Shown: positions 1 to 10,459, numbered from the stretch's first letter. The stretch is 64,000 bases of DNA from Polynucleobacter sp. MWH-Svant-W18 (GCF_018687495.1 NZ_CP061293.1:1240001-1304000), one strand, 5' to 3'. Numbers and translations: made by a program. Notes: generated by a model from the letters alone, not told the origin.

Positions 1-2
1 CA

Positions 3-212
3 GGCCATGCGTACGACACTGATCGAGATCGCAATCTCAAAGTGATTCCTGTGGGGCACTTATTTGGCAACAACGTCACTCATCTAGGTGTTAAACAAGG
101 CGCTTATCTGCGCTCATTTGTGTACACCTTCATAGAACTATTCTCACCCACCCTAACAAAGAAAATTGTCGAGCAGGCGATGTCCAACGAATCGGATTCC
201 TACGAAATCTAG
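3..212 (+). CDS. C-terminal end of an unrecognised protein (partial)
   Basis: A frame open from the left window edge runs 69 codons to a TAG at 210-212. The visible peptide is mixed polar and hydrophobic, with a patch around LRSFVYTFIELF that could be an amphipathic or membrane-proximal helix, and a charged tail ending SDSYEI. I do not recognise the family. It is the only uninterrupted frame on this strand at the edge, and its composition looks protein-like. The end of the gene lies about 40 bases before the 3' end of the oppositely oriented tRNA-Leu. Upstream sequence is needed to name it. Confidence 0.5.
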   Translation, partial: GHAYDTDRDRNLKVIPVGHLFGNNVTHLGVKQGAYLRSFVYTFIELFSPTLTKKIVEQAMSNESDSYEI

Positions 213-249
213 CTTTAAAGTAAGCTCAACAGCTGCAATGTCAGTTGAG

Positions 250-334
250 TGGTGCCTCGGGGCGGACTCGAACCGCCACGCCTTGCGGCACCGGATTTTG
301 AGTCCGGCACGTCTACCAATTCCATCACCGAGGC
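250..334 (-). tRNA. tRNA-Leu (anticodon CAA)
   Basis: Read on the minus strand, the acceptor arm GCCTCGG (334-328) pairs with CCGAGGC (260-254), followed by discriminator A and an encoded CCA (252-250). The anticodon stem CCGGA/TCCGG encloses the loop CTCAAAA, giving anticodon CAA, which reads UUG leucine codons. A long variable arm (GTGCCGCAAGGCGT region) marks a class II tRNA, as expected for leucine. The T arm GGCGG-TTCGAGT-CCGCC is intact. It is transcribed away from yebC. Confidence 0.97.
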
Positions 335-369
335 AGGTGTTTGCAGTGGAAATTCTGCACAATTTGCTG

Positions 370-404
370 TTTTGTTACAGCCAAGACATGAGAGTGTAAC
401 AAAA
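370..404. promoter_or_regulatory. 9-bp inverted repeat between divergent tRNA-Leu and yebC
   Basis: TTTTGTTAC at 370-378 is mirrored by GTAACAAAA at 396-404, separated by 17 bases. Arm centres are 26 bases apart, about 2.5 helical turns. It sits in the 150-base region that must hold both the tRNA-Leu promoter and the yebC promoter. It has no following T-run suited to a terminator for either neighbour, so an operator-like or bend element is the more natural reading. No regulator can be assigned. Confidence 0.35.
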
Positions 405-486
405 ATTGGCTAAGAGCCCCCTACCTCCACCCTAGAACACCTTAAAATGAGGGTCTCTAGCCAAATTATTAAAAGGAATTACCCGT

Positions 487-1206
487 ATGGCCGGCCACTC
501 GAAATGGGCCAATATTCAGCACCGCAAAGGTCGTCAAGACGAAAAACGCGGCAAGATTTGGACCAAACTCATTAAAGAAATTACCGTAGCTGCCAAATTA
601 GGTGGCGGCGATATTGCTACCAATCCCCGTTTGCGCTTAGCCATTGATAAAGCCAAAGACTCCAATATGCCTAATGACAATGTGCAAAGAGCAATTGCGC
701 GCGGCACAGGTTCGCTTGAAGGCGTGAGCTACGAAGAAATTCGTTACGAGGGATACGGCATCAATGGTGCTGCGGTCATCGTGGATTGCCTCACCGATAA
801 TCGCACTCGCACTGTTGCAGAAGTGCGTCATGCGTTTAATAAGAATGGCGGCAATATGGGAACCGAAGGTTCTGTAGCTTTTCTCTTTAAACACTGCGGT
901 CAAATGCTATTTGCTCCTGGTACCAATGAAGATCAACTGATGGAAGTTGCTCTTGATGCAGGCGCGGAAGATGTTATTAGCCATGATGACGGGTCACTTG
1001 AAGTGCTTACTCCTGTGCCGGATTTTCCAAAGGTGCAAGATGCAATTAACAAGGCTGGTTTGAAGTCTGAACTCGCCACAGTGGCGATGCGCCCTGAAAC
1101 AGAAATTGCATTGGAAGGTGATCAAGCCGAGAGTATGCAGAAATTACTCGATGCGCTTGAAAACTTAGATGACGTGCAAGAAGTATTTACGAACGCTGCT
1201 CTTTAA
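487..1206 (+). CDS. yebC: YebC/PmpR-family translation or regulatory factor
   Basis: The 239-residue protein opens with [18 protein letters not shown], the hallmark N-terminus of the YebC family, and has the usual length. Family members are described either as DNA-binding regulators (PmpR) or as ribosome-associated factors that relieve stalling at proline runs; the sequence alone does not separate these roles. An AAAGGAA ribosome site lies 9 bases before the ATG. It heads a plus-strand run continuing into purD 20 bases downstream. The same gene before purD and hemF is familiar from Burkholderiales chromosomes. Confidence 0.95.
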   Translation: MAGHSKWANIQHRKGRQDEKRGKIWTKLIKEITVAAKLGGGDIATNPRLRLAIDKAKDSNMPNDNVQRAIARGTGSLEGVSYEEIRYEGYGINGAAVIVDCLTDNRTRTVAEVRHAFNKNGGNMGTEGSVAFLFKHCGQMLFAPGTNEDQLMEVALDAGAEDVISHDDGSLEVLTPVPDFPKVQDAINKAGLKSELATVAMRPETEIALEGDQAESMQKLLDALENLDDVQEVFTNAAL

Positions 1207-1226
1207 CCCTCTTTACATCTTCAAAT

Positions 1227-2504
1227 ATGAAAATTCTTCTGATTGGATCTGGTGGACGCGAACATGCATTAGCTTGGAAGCTTGCACAATCACCTCAAGT
1301 ACAAACTGTCTATGTAGCACCGGGCAATGGCGGCACTGCCACCGCTAAACAAACTACCGCTGGGATTGAGAATCTACCCATTACTGGGCTACAAGAATTA
1401 GCTGATTTTGCTAAAAGAGAAAAGATTCATCTCACCGTAGTTGGCCCAGAAGCGCCACTAGCTGCTGGGATTGTGGATGTCTTCCGTAACAATGGTTTGC
1501 GCATTTTTGGCCCCACTCAGTTAGCTGCTCAATTGGAGTCCTCGAAGGATTTCTCAAAAGCGTTTATGAAGCGTCACGGCATTCCAACTGCCGATTACCA
1601 AACTTTCTCCAGCGCACTGCAAGCACACGCCTATATCGATGCCAAGGGCGCGCCAATCGTCATTAAGGCGGATGGCCTGGCCGCTGGTAAAGGTGTAGTG
1701 GTAGCAATGTCTCTTGAAGAAGCCCATGCAGCAGTGGACATGATGCTGGCTGATAACAAATTGGGTAACGCTGGCGCTCGGGTAGTGATTGAAGAATTTC
1801 TCACGGGTGAAGAAGCGAGCTTTATTGTTTTAGTAGATGGTAAACACGTTTTGGCTTTAGCAACCAGCCAAGATCACAAGCGCTTATTAGATGGTGATCA
1901 AGGTCCTAACACTGGTGGGATGGGCGCCTACTCTCCTGCGCCAGTAGTCACCCCAGAAATTCATGCGCGAGCCTTACGCGAAGTCATCATGCCGACAGTG
2001 AAAGGCATGGAGGCTGATGGCATTCCATACACCGGCTTCTTATATGCTGGCTTGATGATTGCACCCGATGGCAAGATCAAAACTTTGGAATTTAATTGCC
2101 GCATGGGCGATCCCGAGACACAGCCCATCATGGCACGTCTACGTAGTGATCTGGTAGACGCTTTAGATCATGCTGTCGATGGCAAGCTCAATGAGGTAGA
2201 TCTGGATTGGGACCGTCGTACAGCCTTAGGTGTAGTGCTAGCTGCCCATAACTATCCCGACACGCCACGAAATGGGGATGTCATTACTGGCATCCCAGCA
2301 GATACTGAAGACCAAATCACTTTCCATGCTGGAACCAAATTGCAAGATGGCAAGCTAGTGACTTCTGGCGGTCGCGTGATGTGTGTTGTCGGTCTTGCAG
2401 ATACCGTTCGGGGCGCCCAACAAAAAGCGTACGAAGCGATTAATCATATTCACTTTGATGGCATGCAATATCGTAAAGATATTGGCTATCGTGCCCTTAA
2501 ATAA
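1227..2504 (+). CDS. purD: phosphoribosylamine-glycine ligase
   Basis: GAR synthetase joins glycine to 5-phosphoribosylamine using ATP, the second step of de novo purine synthesis in the cytosol. The 425-residue product starts with the Rossmann-like [19 protein letters not shown]. It carries the PGNGGT motif near residue 32, an ATP-grasp core ([14 protein letters not shown], then [11 protein letters not shown]) and the metal-binding [12 protein letters not shown] signature. Length matches the family, so it is the monofunctional bacterial form. It follows yebC by 20 bases and precedes hemF by 20 bases, suggesting one transcript. Confidence 0.97.
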   Translation: MKILLIGSGGREHALAWKLAQSPQVQTVYVAPGNGGTATAKQTTAGIENLPITGLQELADFAKREKIHLTVVGPEAPLAAGIVDVFRNNGLRIFGPTQLAAQLESSKDFSKAFMKRHGIPTADYQTFSSALQAHAYIDAKGAPIVIKADGLAAGKGVVVAMSLEEAHAAVDMMLADNKLGNAGARVVIEEFLTGEEASFIVLVDGKHVLALATSQDHKRLLDGDQGPNTGGMGAYSPAPVVTPEIHARALREVIMPTVKGMEADGIPYTGFLYAGLMIAPDGKIKTLEFNCRMGDPETQPIMARLRSDLVDALDHAVDGKLNEVDLDWDRRTALGVVLAAHNYPDTPRNGDVITGIPADTEDQITFHAGTKLQDGKLVTSGGRVMCVVGLADTVRGAQQKAYEAINHIHFDGMQYRKDIGYRALK

Positions 2505-2524
2505 ATCAACGCAAAGTACGCTCC

Positions 2525-3457
2525 TTGACTACACAGCAAGCTCAAATCGATATCGCAGCACTCCGAGAATACTTTCTGGGGCTGCAAGATCGCATTACCG
2601 CCGCAATGGGTGACTTAGATGGCAAAGCCTTTGTTGCTGATGAATGGCATAAGCCTGAAGATAGCAAGCTTAAAGGTTATGGTCGCACTTGTATTTTGGA
2701 TGGCGGGAATATTCTCGAAAAAGGTGGGGTTGGTTTCTCACACGTGCGTGGTGATCAAATGCCTCCTTCTGCCTCACACCACCGCCCTGAAGTTGCGGGT
2801 CGCAGCTTTGAAGCCATGGGGGTCTCCTTGGTTTTTCATCCTAATAATCCTAAAGTACCAACCACCCATATGAATGTGCGCTGCTTTATTGCGCAAGCAC
2901 CAGATAAAGAGCCTGTATGGTGGTTTGGGGGCGGCTTCGATCTCACGCCCTATTACGGCGTTGATGAAGACTGTAAACATTTTCATCAAACTGCTAAAGA
3001 TGCCTTAGATCCTTTTGGCGATGAACTCTACCCCCGCTTTAAAAAGTGGTGTGACGAATACTTTTATCTCAAGCATCGCGAAGAACCACGTGGCATTGGT
3101 GGCGTATTTTTTGACGACTTTAATGAATTAGGATTTGAGAAGAGTTTTGCGATGACTCGTGCAGTAGGTGATGCATTTATTGATGCCTATCTACCCATTG
3201 TTCAGCGACGCTACCAAGATGCCTTTACTCCTGAGGAAAAGTCTTTCCAAGAATATCGCCGTGGGCGTTATGTGGAATACAACCTCATCTTTGATCGTGG
3301 CACCATCTTCGGACTGCACTCTGGCGGTCGTACTGAATCTATCTTAATGTCTATGCCACCTGTAGTTCAGTGGCGCTATAACTGGCAACCTGAACCTGGC
3401 ACACCAGAAGCTAAGCTGTATGACTACTACCTCAAACCCCGCGATTGGCTAGCGTGA
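2525..3457 (+). CDS. hemF: oxygen-dependent coproporphyrinogen III oxidase
   Basis: HemF oxidatively decarboxylates coproporphyrinogen III to protoporphyrinogen IX using O2, without metals or flavin. Recognisable stretches include [35 protein letters not shown] and the C-terminal [17 protein letters not shown]. The start is a TTG at 2525: the conserved N-terminal segment ([13 protein letters not shown]) lies upstream of the first in-frame ATG, so a non-ATG start is needed. The 310-residue length fits. Presence of the aerobic enzyme points to an oxygen-using lifestyle. The stop overlaps the likely nadD start. Confidence 0.96.
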   Translation: MTTQQAQIDIAALREYFLGLQDRITAAMGDLDGKAFVADEWHKPEDSKLKGYGRTCILDGGNILEKGGVGFSHVRGDQMPPSASHHRPEVAGRSFEAMGVSLVFHPNNPKVPTTHMNVRCFIAQAPDKEPVWWFGGGFDLTPYYGVDEDCKHFHQTAKDALDPFGDELYPRFKKWCDEYFYLKHREEPRGIGGVFFDDFNELGFEKSFAMTRAVGDAFIDAYLPIVQRRYQDAFTPEEKSFQEYRRGRYVEYNLIFDRGTIFGLHSGGRTESILMSMPPVVQWRYNWQPEPGTPEAKLYDYYLKPRDWLA

Positions 3458-4143
3458 GTACTACCAAGAAAATTGGCATTTTGGGCGGGACATTTGACCC
3501 ACCCCATATTGGCCATTTGAGATTAGCTAGCCATTTTGCAAAAATCTTGCACTTAGATGAGTTACTTCTCATACCGAGTGGTGAACCCTGGCAAAAAGGC
3601 TCTGACATTACTCCCGCAGAAATTCGGTTTCAATTAACGGAGGCTGCAGGTATTGATCTAGCTAGGGCATTCCTCTATCTGAGCATCCCCACCCAAATTG
3701 GCATTGACCGGATTGAAATTGAGCGTGCTGGTCCGAGCTACAGCATCGATACCGCTAAATCGCTACGTGAACGTTTTGGACCAGAGGCAAGTTTGATCTG
3801 GCTAACTGGAGTGGATTCATTAATCCATCTACCCAGCTGGAACTCTTGGCGCGATTTATTCCAATACATGAATTTTGCCGTTGCGAGCCGTCCTCACTAT
3901 GACCTGGTTGCAGAAATGAGTCCGGAGATTCAAGAATTATTGGAGACTCATCAAATACAAGATCCAGCTGCCCTTGAAAATCAGCCTGCTGGCCTCATCT
4001 ATATCGATGAAAGCCTATCGGTCGATCTTTCATCCACCGATCTACGCAATCGCCTCAAAACCCCTGCTCGCAGCCAAATCGAATCTGAACAAATTCCCTC
4101 GCATACTCTACAAATCATTACAAAACTGGGTTTGTATCAGTAA
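3454..4143 (+). CDS. nadD: nicotinate-nucleotide adenylyltransferase
   Basis: NadD transfers AMP from ATP to nicotinic acid mononucleotide, giving deamido-NAD in NAD synthesis. The nucleotidyltransferase motif [12 protein letters not shown] is near the N-terminus and the C-terminal SSTDLRNRL matches the family's (I)SSTxIR motif. The frame stays open to a TTG at 3445, but the GTG at 3454 overlaps the hemF stop in a GTGA arrangement and places the conserved strand at the right distance from the start, giving 229 residues. The nadD-rsfS-rlmH order is common in bacteria. Confidence 0.94.
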   Translation: MSTTKKIGILGGTFDPPHIGHLRLASHFAKILHLDELLLIPSGEPWQKGSDITPAEIRFQLTEAAGIDLARAFLYLSIPTQIGIDRIEIERAGPSYSIDTAKSLRERFGPEASLIWLTGVDSLIHLPSWNSWRDLFQYMNFAVASRPHYDLVAEMSPEIQELLETHQIQDPAALENQPAGLIYIDESLSVDLSSTDLRNRLKTPARSQIESEQIPSHTLQIITKLGLYQ

Positions 4144-4189
4144 TCGGGATAAGATCATCCCAAACACTAAAAAATATCATTGAGAACAC

Positions 4190-4579
4190 ATGGAATTACG
4201 TAAATTACAACGCGTCATTATTGATGCCCTAGAGGATGTTAAGGCGCAAGATATTCGCGTTTACGACACCTCTAAATTAAGCGAATTATTTGATCGCGTC
4301 ATCATCGCAACCGGTTCAAGCAATCGGCAGACTCGTTCTCTGGCAATGTCTGTCAAAGAAGAAGTGAATGCTAAAGGTGGAGAAGTCATTTCCGTTGAAG
4401 GCCTTGAAACTGGTGAATGGGTCTTAGTGGATTGCGGCGATATCGTTGTCCACATCTTGCAACCCATGCTGCGCTCTTACTATCAGCTCGAGGGGATGTG
4501 GGGTGCCAAACCTGTGCGCGTCAAATTGGCTGGCAGTAAAGGTCTAGTCAAAGCCAGCGAATCTGACGACGAAGTGTAA
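4190..4579 (+). CDS. rsfS: ribosomal silencing factor RsfS
   Basis: RsfS (RsfA/YbeB) binds ribosomal protein uL14 on the large subunit and blocks subunit joining during starvation. The 129-residue protein has the family core: DALEDVKAQDIRVYD, the FDRVIIATGSSNRQ stretch and the GEWVLVDCGDIVVHIL segment. It is slightly longer at the C-terminus than many homologues (KASESDDEV tail). It lies 46 bases after nadD and 29 bases before rlmH, the usual order. Confidence 0.95.
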   Translation: MELRKLQRVIIDALEDVKAQDIRVYDTSKLSELFDRVIIATGSSNRQTRSLAMSVKEEVNAKGGEVISVEGLETGEWVLVDCGDIVVHILQPMLRSYYQLEGMWGAKPVRVKLAGSKGLVKASESDDEV

Positions 4580-4608
4580 TTCTTCGTCTTTGATTTTCTT
4601 TAGCACCC

Positions 4609-5052
4609 ATGCGCTTAACAATTGTTTCTGTAGGTCACAAAATGCCGGACTGGGTAGCAACGGCTACCAATGATTACGTCAAGCGCATGCCAGCAGATTG
4701 CGCCATTGAGATCAAAGAGATTAAGCCAGACCTGACGCCCGCAAAAGAAGCGATCAAGATTGCGGCTGCAATCCCTAAAGGATCCAAAGTGATTGCCTTA
4801 GATGAGCGCGGTAAAGATCAGACAACCCAGAATCTGGCAACGCACCTGGCTTCCTGGCGCCAAGAAGGCTTTGATATCACTTTTTTAATTGGTGGAGCTG
4901 ATGGTCTTGATCCCAGCCTAAAAACCAATGCTCAAGCTCTTTGGCGTCTTTCCAGCTTAACGCTCCCGCATGCGATGGCTAGAGTGTTGCTAGTAGAGCA
5001 ACTCTATCGCGCATGGACTATCCTACAAGGCCACCCATACCACCGGGAATAA
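4609..5052 (+). CDS. rlmH: 23S rRNA (pseudouridine1915-N3)-methyltransferase
   Basis: RlmH is a small SPOUT-class methyltransferase that modifies pseudouridine 1915 in helix 69 of 23S rRNA on assembled ribosomes, using S-adenosylmethionine. The 147-residue product begins [13 protein letters not shown]. It shows the SAM-binding knot segment [11 protein letters not shown] and the C-terminal [20 protein letters not shown], which is diagnostic for the family. It is a few residues shorter than the roughly 155-residue enterobacterial enzyme. It directly precedes maf with 4 bases between. Confidence 0.96.
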   Translation: MRLTIVSVGHKMPDWVATATNDYVKRMPADCAIEIKEIKPDLTPAKEAIKIAAAIPKGSKVIALDERGKDQTTQNLATHLASWRQEGFDITFLIGGADGLDPSLKTNAQALWRLSSLTLPHAMARVLLVEQLYRAWTILQGHPYHRE

Positions 5053-5056
5053 TCCT

Positions 5057-5680
5057 GTGCATTCGTTTATCTATCTAGCCTCCCAAAGCCCACGTCGCCA
5101 GGAGCTATTAAGGCAGCTGGGCGTTCACTTTGAAATGCTAGCCCCAGCTCCCGGTGAGGAGACTGAGAGTATTGAAATACCCCTTCCCCATGAAAAAGCA
5201 TATGACTATGTTCAACGGGTCACCCTGGCAAAGAGTAAAGCTGCTTTACAACGCTGGCATAAAAGTGGTTTGGAATGGGCGCCCATCTTGTGCGCAGATA
5301 CTACGGTCAGCATTCCCAATAGTGCTGATGCGGAGATTTTGGGTAAACCAACAGACGCCGTCGACGCAGCACGAATATTAAATTTACTCAGCGCCCAAGT
5401 TCATGAGGTACTTACCGCAGTTGCCATTACTGTTACTCCACAAGCAGCCCCTCTCGCTTTCGTACAAGTATCCAAGGTCCAGTTTTCAGCTGTATCGCCG
5501 GATCAAATCAATCATTACATTGCCAGTGGGGAGCCTTTCGGTAAAGCAGGAGCTTACGGCATCCAGGGCCTTGGGGGTGCCTTTATTCCCTCAATAGAGG
5601 GAAGCTATAGCGGTATCATGGGCCTTCCCTTATATGAAACAGCCCAACTTTTAAAGCGCGCTCAAGTGACATGCATATGA
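5057..5680 (+). CDS. maf: Maf-family nucleoside triphosphate pyrophosphatase (YhdE type)
   Basis: Maf proteins hydrolyse non-canonical or surplus nucleoside triphosphates to monophosphates. The N-terminal SQSPRRQELLRQLG, the CADTTVS strand and the GKAGAYGIQGLGGAFI plus GSYSGIMGLPLYET stretches match the YhdE branch, known for dTTP/UTP pyrophosphatase activity. Translation starts at a GTG (5057). The 207-residue length is normal. Position directly before rng, overlapping it by 4 bases, mirrors the maf-rng pairing in enterobacteria and supports the YhdE assignment. Confidence 0.92.
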   Translation: MHSFIYLASQSPRRQELLRQLGVHFEMLAPAPGEETESIEIPLPHEKAYDYVQRVTLAKSKAALQRWHKSGLEWAPILCADTTVSIPNSADAEILGKPTDAVDAARILNLLSAQVHEVLTAVAITVTPQAAPLAFVQVSKVQFSAVSPDQINHYIASGEPFGKAGAYGIQGLGGAFIPSIEGSYSGIMGLPLYETAQLLKRAQVTCI

Positions 5681-7140
5681 ATGAAGAAATCCTCATCAAT
5701 ATCACCCCGCAAGAAACGCGAGTTGCTTTAATTCAGCAAGGCGCTGTGCAGGAATTGCAGATTGAGCGCACTCGCCAGCGCGGTATTGTGGGCAATATCT
5801 ATTTAGCCAAAGTTGTACGAGTGCTCCCGGGCATGCAATCAGCCTTTATTGAGATTGGTCTTGAGCGTACCGCATTTATGCACGTTGCTGACATTACCCA
5901 AAATAATCCCCAAGCCCAAATTGAGAAGCTGTTGTTTGAGGGGCAAACTATCTTGGTGCAAGTATTAAAAGATCCTTTGGGTACCAAAGGCGCTCGCTTA
6001 ACAACCCAGCTCAGTATTGCTGGTCGCAATCTTGTGTATCTACCTCCAGCAGGTAGCGATACAGCAACCGAGAAATACATTGGCGTGTCCCAACGCATCG
6101 ACCAAGCAGAAGAGCGTGAAGCCATTAAAGCCCGGCTTGCTGGGCTGATGGCCGCTGATGAAAAAGGTGGCATCATCGTGCGCACTAGCGCCCAAGATGC
6201 CTCTGATACTGAGTTACAGCACGATATGCATTATCTGCGCACCACTTGGGAAAATATTCGGGAGGCGATGAAGCATCATCCTGCACCCACGCTCTTGTAT
6301 CAAGATCTCAGCCTAGCTGAGCGAGTGTTACGTGATGTAGCGGGTGAAGAAACAACGCAAATTCGGGTTGACTCTGCTGAGAATTTTGAGAAGCTGAAGG
6401 GTTTTGCCAATCTTTATATGCCCAATCTCTTAGGTAAGCTAACTTTGCATCGTGGTGAGCGCGCCCTCTTTGATTTATTTGATGTAGATGCAGAAATTAA
6501 TAAAGCCTTAGGTCGTAGAGTGGATCTGAAATCTGGTGGCTATCTCATGATTGACCAAACAGAATCGATGACTACTATTGATGTCAATACTGGCAGCTAT
6601 GTTGGTGCACGCAATCTGGATGACACTGTCTTTAAAACAAATCTAGAAGCAGCGCAAGCGATTGCTCGTCAATTACGCTTACGTAATCTTGGTGGCATCA
6701 TCATTATTGACTTCATTGATATGGTTGGCAAAGATCATCAAGAGTCTGTTCTTCATGAGCTGAAGCGCAACCTGGAGCGTGATCATGCTCGCACCTCTGT
6801 TAGCGAATTTTCTGCTTTAGGTTTGGTAGAAATGACCCGCAAGCGTACCCGTGAATCCTTAGCTCACATTACCTGCGAACCTTGTGCCACTTGCATGGGC
6901 AAAGGGGAAATTAAAACCGCACAAACTATTTGCTATGAAATCTTGCGTGAGATTGTGCGCGAGCATCGCCAATTTAATCCCCGTGAATTTAGGATTGTGG
7001 CTGCACCTGATGTGATTGATCTATTTCTTGAAGAAGAAAATCAATTCTTAGCCCAATTGGGCGACTTCATTGGCAAGCCGATTACCCTCCAAGCAGAAGG
7101 TAGCTTCCGCCAAGAGCAATACGATATCGTTCTGAGTTAG
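5677..7140 (+). CDS. rng: ribonuclease G
   Basis: RNase G is a cytoplasmic endoribonuclease of the RNase E/G family that matures the 5' end of 16S rRNA and starts decay of some mRNAs. The product (487 residues) begins with NEEILINITPQETRVA. It has an S1 RNA-binding domain within the first 120 residues, the catalytic metal segment GGIIIIDFIDM, and a Zn-link cysteine pair in CEPCATCMGKG. It lacks RNase E's long C-terminal scaffold. An ATG three codons upstream exists, but the ATG at 5677 overlaps the maf stop as ATGA and is preferred. Confidence 0.95.
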   Translation: MNEEILINITPQETRVALIQQGAVQELQIERTRQRGIVGNIYLAKVVRVLPGMQSAFIEIGLERTAFMHVADITQNNPQAQIEKLLFEGQTILVQVLKDPLGTKGARLTTQLSIAGRNLVYLPPAGSDTATEKYIGVSQRIDQAEEREAIKARLAGLMAADEKGGIIVRTSAQDASDTELQHDMHYLRTTWENIREAMKHHPAPTLLYQDLSLAERVLRDVAGEETTQIRVDSAENFEKLKGFANLYMPNLLGKLTLHRGERALFDLFDVDAEINKALGRRVDLKSGGYLMIDQTESMTTIDVNTGSYVGARNLDDTVFKTNLEAAQAIARQLRLRNLGGIIIIDFIDMVGKDHQESVLHELKRNLERDHARTSVSEFSALGLVEMTRKRTRESLAHITCEPCATCMGKGEIKTAQTICYEILREIVREHRQFNPREFRIVAAPDVIDLFLEEENQFLAQLGDFIGKPITLQAEGSFRQEQYDIVLS

Positions 7141-7147
7141 TGCGACT

Positions 7148-8911
7148 TTAAGCGTTAGAAAACTGGATGCGATGCAAGTTGGCATACAGACCATCCTGCT
7201 TAATTAAGTCTTCATGAGAACCGTTTTCTACAATTTGGCCATGCTCAAGCACCACAATGCGGTCAGCATGCTCAATCGTAGATAGGCGATGTGCAATCAC
7301 CAGAGTGGTTCTGCCAGCCATCAGTCGGTCTAGGGCATCTTGAACTTGACGCTCAGACTCTGAATCTAGCGCTGAAGTAGCCTCATCTAAGATCAAGATA
7401 GGCGCGTTCTTATAGATGGCACGAGCGATTGCCAGTCGCTGGCGCTGGCCGCCAGATAAGCGGTTGCCATTGTCACCAACCATAGAATCAATGCCCTCTG
7501 GCAACTCTTTCATCAGCGCGCCCAGATTAGCGGCTTCTAAAGCCTCAATGACTCTTCCTCGATCAATACCATTTTGATCAGAAGCGCCATAGGCTACGTT
7601 TGCAGCAATAGTGTCATTAAACAGGATGACATCCTGACTCACGAATGCAATCTGCCTTCTGACGTCAGCTAAGACAATATTCTCCAGAGGAATATCGTCC
7701 AAGAAAATATGGCCACTTGTAGGCTTAAAGAAACGTGGTAGTAAATTCACTAAGGTAGATTTACCTCCGCCCGATGGGCCAACAAAGGCGACTACTTCAC
7801 CCGGCTTAATTAAAAGATTGATCCCATTTAAAGCATCTTTGCGGCCCTCTTCTTGCTGGTAAGAGAAGTTGACATTCTCGAAGCGGATACCACCTTTTGC
7901 TTTATCCAAAGCTCTCATATTGAGCCTTCGATCTTCATCTTCTTCAAATGGCTGATCCATTAGGCCAAAGATCATTTCAGCGGCAGTCAGACCCCGCTGC
8001 AAGGGTTGATTGATGTCAGCCAAGTGTTTTAGGGGGGAGATGACTAGCATCATCGCAGTAATAAAGGCTGCAAAGCCGCCAACTGTCGTGCCTTCAGTGG
8101 CTGATTGCATTAAGGCAATCACCAGCACCACCGATAAGGCCATTGAGGCGATCAACTGAGTAATCGGCTGGTTCAAGCCGCCTGCCACAGCAGACTTCAA
8201 AGCAAACTGGCGCAATCGGTCCGCTTTTTCTAAAAAGCGATTCATCTCATATTGCTCAGCACCATGAACTTTAACTATCTTATAGCCAGCTGCTGCCTCT
8301 TCCACGATATACGCTAAATCACTGGTCAAAGTCTGTTGTTCGCGATTCAGAGAACGTAAGCGCCGATTAATTTTGCTCATAATGAATGCGATGATGGGGA
8401 AGATAACTAATACAACAAGCGTCAATTGCCAGTTCAAATAAATCAAATACCCCATGAGACCGACCACTGTAAGCGAGTCTCGCACCAGACTGATGAGCAT
8501 ACCCCCCATAATAGAAAGCACATTATTCACTTCAAATACAACGGCATTAATTAAATTGGATGCAGAATTTTTTTGGAAAAAGGCAGTACTTGCGTTTAAC
8601 AAAGTTTGAAACATTTGTTGACGTAATTTCAGCAACACCGAATTAATGACTCGCGACAATAAATAATTCGATAAGAATTGCGCCAAACTGCGGACCATAG
8701 CCAAGCCCACCAAGAAAACCGGCACCTGCCAAAGTTTGCTATTCAGCTGACCAGTAAAACCCCGGTCAAGCAAGGGCTTCATCAAAGCCGGAATAGAGGT
8801 CTCGGCGGCTGCCACAAAAGCCATAGCCACCAATGACCCAATAATCAGGCCAATATGGGGTTTCAGGTAGGTAATTAAGCGATTTAGAGCGGTACGGTCT
8901 TGAGCATTCAT
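7148..8911 (-). CDS. msbA: lipid A export ABC transporter MsbA
   Basis: MsbA flips core lipid A across the inner membrane using ATP. The N-terminal half has about six membrane spans and the intracellular-loop sequence typical of type IV ABC exporters. The nucleotide-binding half has Walker A ([10 protein letters not shown]), the signature [14 protein letters not shown], Walker B ([12 protein letters not shown]) and the H-loop IAHRLST. The frame extends further upstream, but only into antisense of the divergent glycosyltransferase, so MNAQDRT at 8911 is taken as the start (587 residues). Lipopolysaccharide genes across the divergent junction fit the role. It ends 7 bases from the rng stop. Confidence 0.94.
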   Translation of the reverse strand: MNAQDRTALNRLITYLKPHIGLIIGSLVAMAFVAAAETSIPALMKPLLDRGFTGQLNSKLWQVPVFLVGLAMVRSLAQFLSNYLLSRVINSVLLKLRQQMFQTLLNASTAFFQKNSASNLINAVVFEVNNVLSIMGGMLISLVRDSLTVVGLMGYLIYLNWQLTLVVLVIFPIIAFIMSKINRRLRSLNREQQTLTSDLAYIVEEAAAGYKIVKVHGAEQYEMNRFLEKADRLRQFALKSAVAGGLNQPITQLIASMALSVVLVIALMQSATEGTTVGGFAAFITAMMLVISPLKHLADINQPLQRGLTAAEMIFGLMDQPFEEDEDRRLNMRALDKAKGGIRFENVNFSYQQEEGRKDALNGINLLIKPGEVVAFVGPSGGGKSTLVNLLPRFFKPTSGHIFLDDIPLENIVLADVRRQIAFVSQDVILFNDTIAANVAYGASDQNGIDRGRVIEALEAANLGALMKELPEGIDSMVGDNGNRLSGGQRQRLAIARAIYKNAPILILDEATSALDSESERQVQDALDRLMAGRTTLVIAHRLSTIEHADRIVVLEHGQIVENGSHEDLIKQDGLYANLHRIQFSNA

Positions 8912-8921
8912 ATAATGAATT

Positions 8922-9683
8922 ATGCCCACCTTATCAGTCATACTCATCACCCGCAATGAAGAGGCCAATTTGGACGATTGTCTAGCCTCCCTGGAGGGCA
9001 TTGCCCAGCAGATAGTAGTGGTTGATACCGCTAGTGCAGACCGCACCCTTGAGATCGCCCAAAAATATGGCGCTGTCATTGCCAGTCCACCAGATTGGCC
9101 CGGTTTTGGGCCTCAAAAGAACCGTGCTTTAGATCTGGCGATGGGGGATTGGGTTTTGTCATTGGATGCTGATGAGCGCCTTACCCCAGCCCTACGCTCA
9201 GAAATTTTGACAGCTATTCACCATAGCGCCCATATAGATTGTTTTGCTATCCCCCGTCTTTCTTGGTACTGCGGACGCTTTATTCGCCATTCAGGCTGGA
9301 CGCCGGATTATGTTGATCGCCTCTTTAAAAGGGGTACTGCCCGCTTTTCAAATGATCTGGTGCATGAACGATTAATTCCCAATGGGCAAGTAGCCAAGCT
9401 TGAAAATCCCATGCTGCACTTTAGCTTCATGAATTATTCCCAGGTCTTACAAAAGCTAGATCGCTATTCCACCGCCTCTGCCGAACAAGCATTTTCTAAA
9501 GGCAAAACCAGCACCCCAGTTAAAGCAGTCCTCCATGGACTTTGGGCATTCTTTCGTACTTATATTATTCGCGCCGGATTCTTAGATGGTGCGCAAGGCT
9601 TTGCTTTAGCAGTTTCTAATGGCCAAGGTACTTACTATCGCTATATCAAGTTGTGGCATCTGAATCAGGAAGCCCGTAAATGA
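8922..9683 (+). CDS. family 2 glycosyltransferase, lipopolysaccharide core (WaaE/KdtX-like)
   Basis: A GT-A fold glycosyltransferase of 253 residues, opening with [21 protein letters not shown] and [11 protein letters not shown]. It has the acidic SLDADERL motif for the metal-nucleotide sugar. Then come family-typical stretches ([32 protein letters not shown]). This pattern matches WaaE/KdtX-type beta-1,4-glucosyltransferases that act on inner-core heptose; the exact donor and acceptor cannot be read from sequence. Its start is 10 bases from the msbA start on the other strand, and its stop overlaps the next gene by 4 bases. Confidence 0.85.
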   Translation: MPTLSVILITRNEEANLDDCLASLEGIAQQIVVVDTASADRTLEIAQKYGAVIASPPDWPGFGPQKNRALDLAMGDWVLSLDADERLTPALRSEILTAIHHSAHIDCFAIPRLSWYCGRFIRHSGWTPDYVDRLFKRGTARFSNDLVHERLIPNGQVAKLENPMLHFSFMNYSQVLQKLDRYSTASAEQAFSKGKTSTPVKAVLHGLWAFFRTYIIRAGFLDGAQGFALAVSNGQGTYYRYIKLWHLNQEARK

Positions 9684-10459
9684 TTTCAATTTTGTTGGCC
9701 ACCTACAATTGGCCACAAGCACTCAAGCTCTGCCTCGAATCCCTTGCCACCCAAACGGATCGTGATTTTGAAATCATTATTGCTGACGATGGTTCTACTG
9801 AGACTACTAAGCATGCTATTGAGCAGTTCAAAACATCCTGCTCTATCGCAATTCAACACCTCTGGCAAGAAGATCAAGGATTTCGGAAAACGACTATTCT
9901 CAATCAAGCGATTGCTGCTGCTCGGGGAGAGTATCTAATCTTTCTAGATGGTGATTGCATTGTGCAGCCCGATTTTGTAGCCCGTCATCGCAACCTAGCC
10001 CAACAAGGGCATTTGGTGACAGGTAGTCGCGTCTTGCTAAATGAAAAACTCACCAAGGAAATCTTGACCTGGCCGCATTGGGATTTCCAACGCTTTAGTG
10101 CTGGCCTTTTAGCCAAACGCATTCGCGGGGAAATTAACAAGTACCTACCCCTCAAGATGAAGCTCGGCAGTGGCAGATGGCGAGATTACAAAAAGTTCGT
10201 TTGGCGTCGCATTAAAGGCTGCAATATGGCTTGCTGGAAAGTAGATGCTCAAGCCATTAGTGGCTTTGATGAAACTATGACCGGCTGGGGTCATGAAGAT
10301 GCTGATTTTATATTCCGCTTACAACGTAATCACATCATCCGCAAATCAGGTGCATGGGCAACTGAAGTCTTGCATTTATTTCATCAGATTCACGATCAAA
10401 GTAATGCCGCTGAAAATGCGCGCCGCGTTCGTGACAAGATTCTTGCTAAGGCAATGTAA
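9680..10459 (+). CDS. family 2 glycosyltransferase with galactosyltransferase-like C-terminus
   Basis: A 259-residue enzyme. The N-terminal GT-A domain contains ILLATYNWPQALKLCLESL, IIADDGSTE and the donor-binding LDGDC motif. The C-terminal third contains KGCNMACW and GFDETMTGWGHEDADF, the Glyco_transf_7C signature that binds the acceptor and positions a catalytic acid. It probably adds a hexose or hexosamine to lipopolysaccharide core. ATGA overlap with the preceding glycosyltransferase and 11 bases to the next gene indicate one operon. Confidence 0.85.
   Translation: MISILLATYNWPQALKLCLESLATQTDRDFEIIIADDGSTETTKHAIEQFKTSCSIAIQHLWQEDQGFRKTTILNQAIAAARGEYLIFLDGDCIVQPDFVARHRNLAQQGHLVTGSRVLLNEKLTKEILTWPHWDFQRFSAGLLAKRIRGEINKYLPLKMKLGSGRWRDYKKFVWRRIKGCNMACWKVDAQAISGFDETMTGWGHEDADFIFRLQRNHIIRKSGAWATEVLHLFHQIHDQSNAAENARRVRDKILAKAM

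Noticed and set aside
166..399. 77-codon frame across tRNA-Leu
   Set aside because: It reads through the tRNA on the opposite strand; composition is random.
8912..9079. Upstream extension of msbA (56 codons)
   Set aside because: It lies entirely antisense to a well-supported glycosyltransferase N-terminus and has no transporter similarity.
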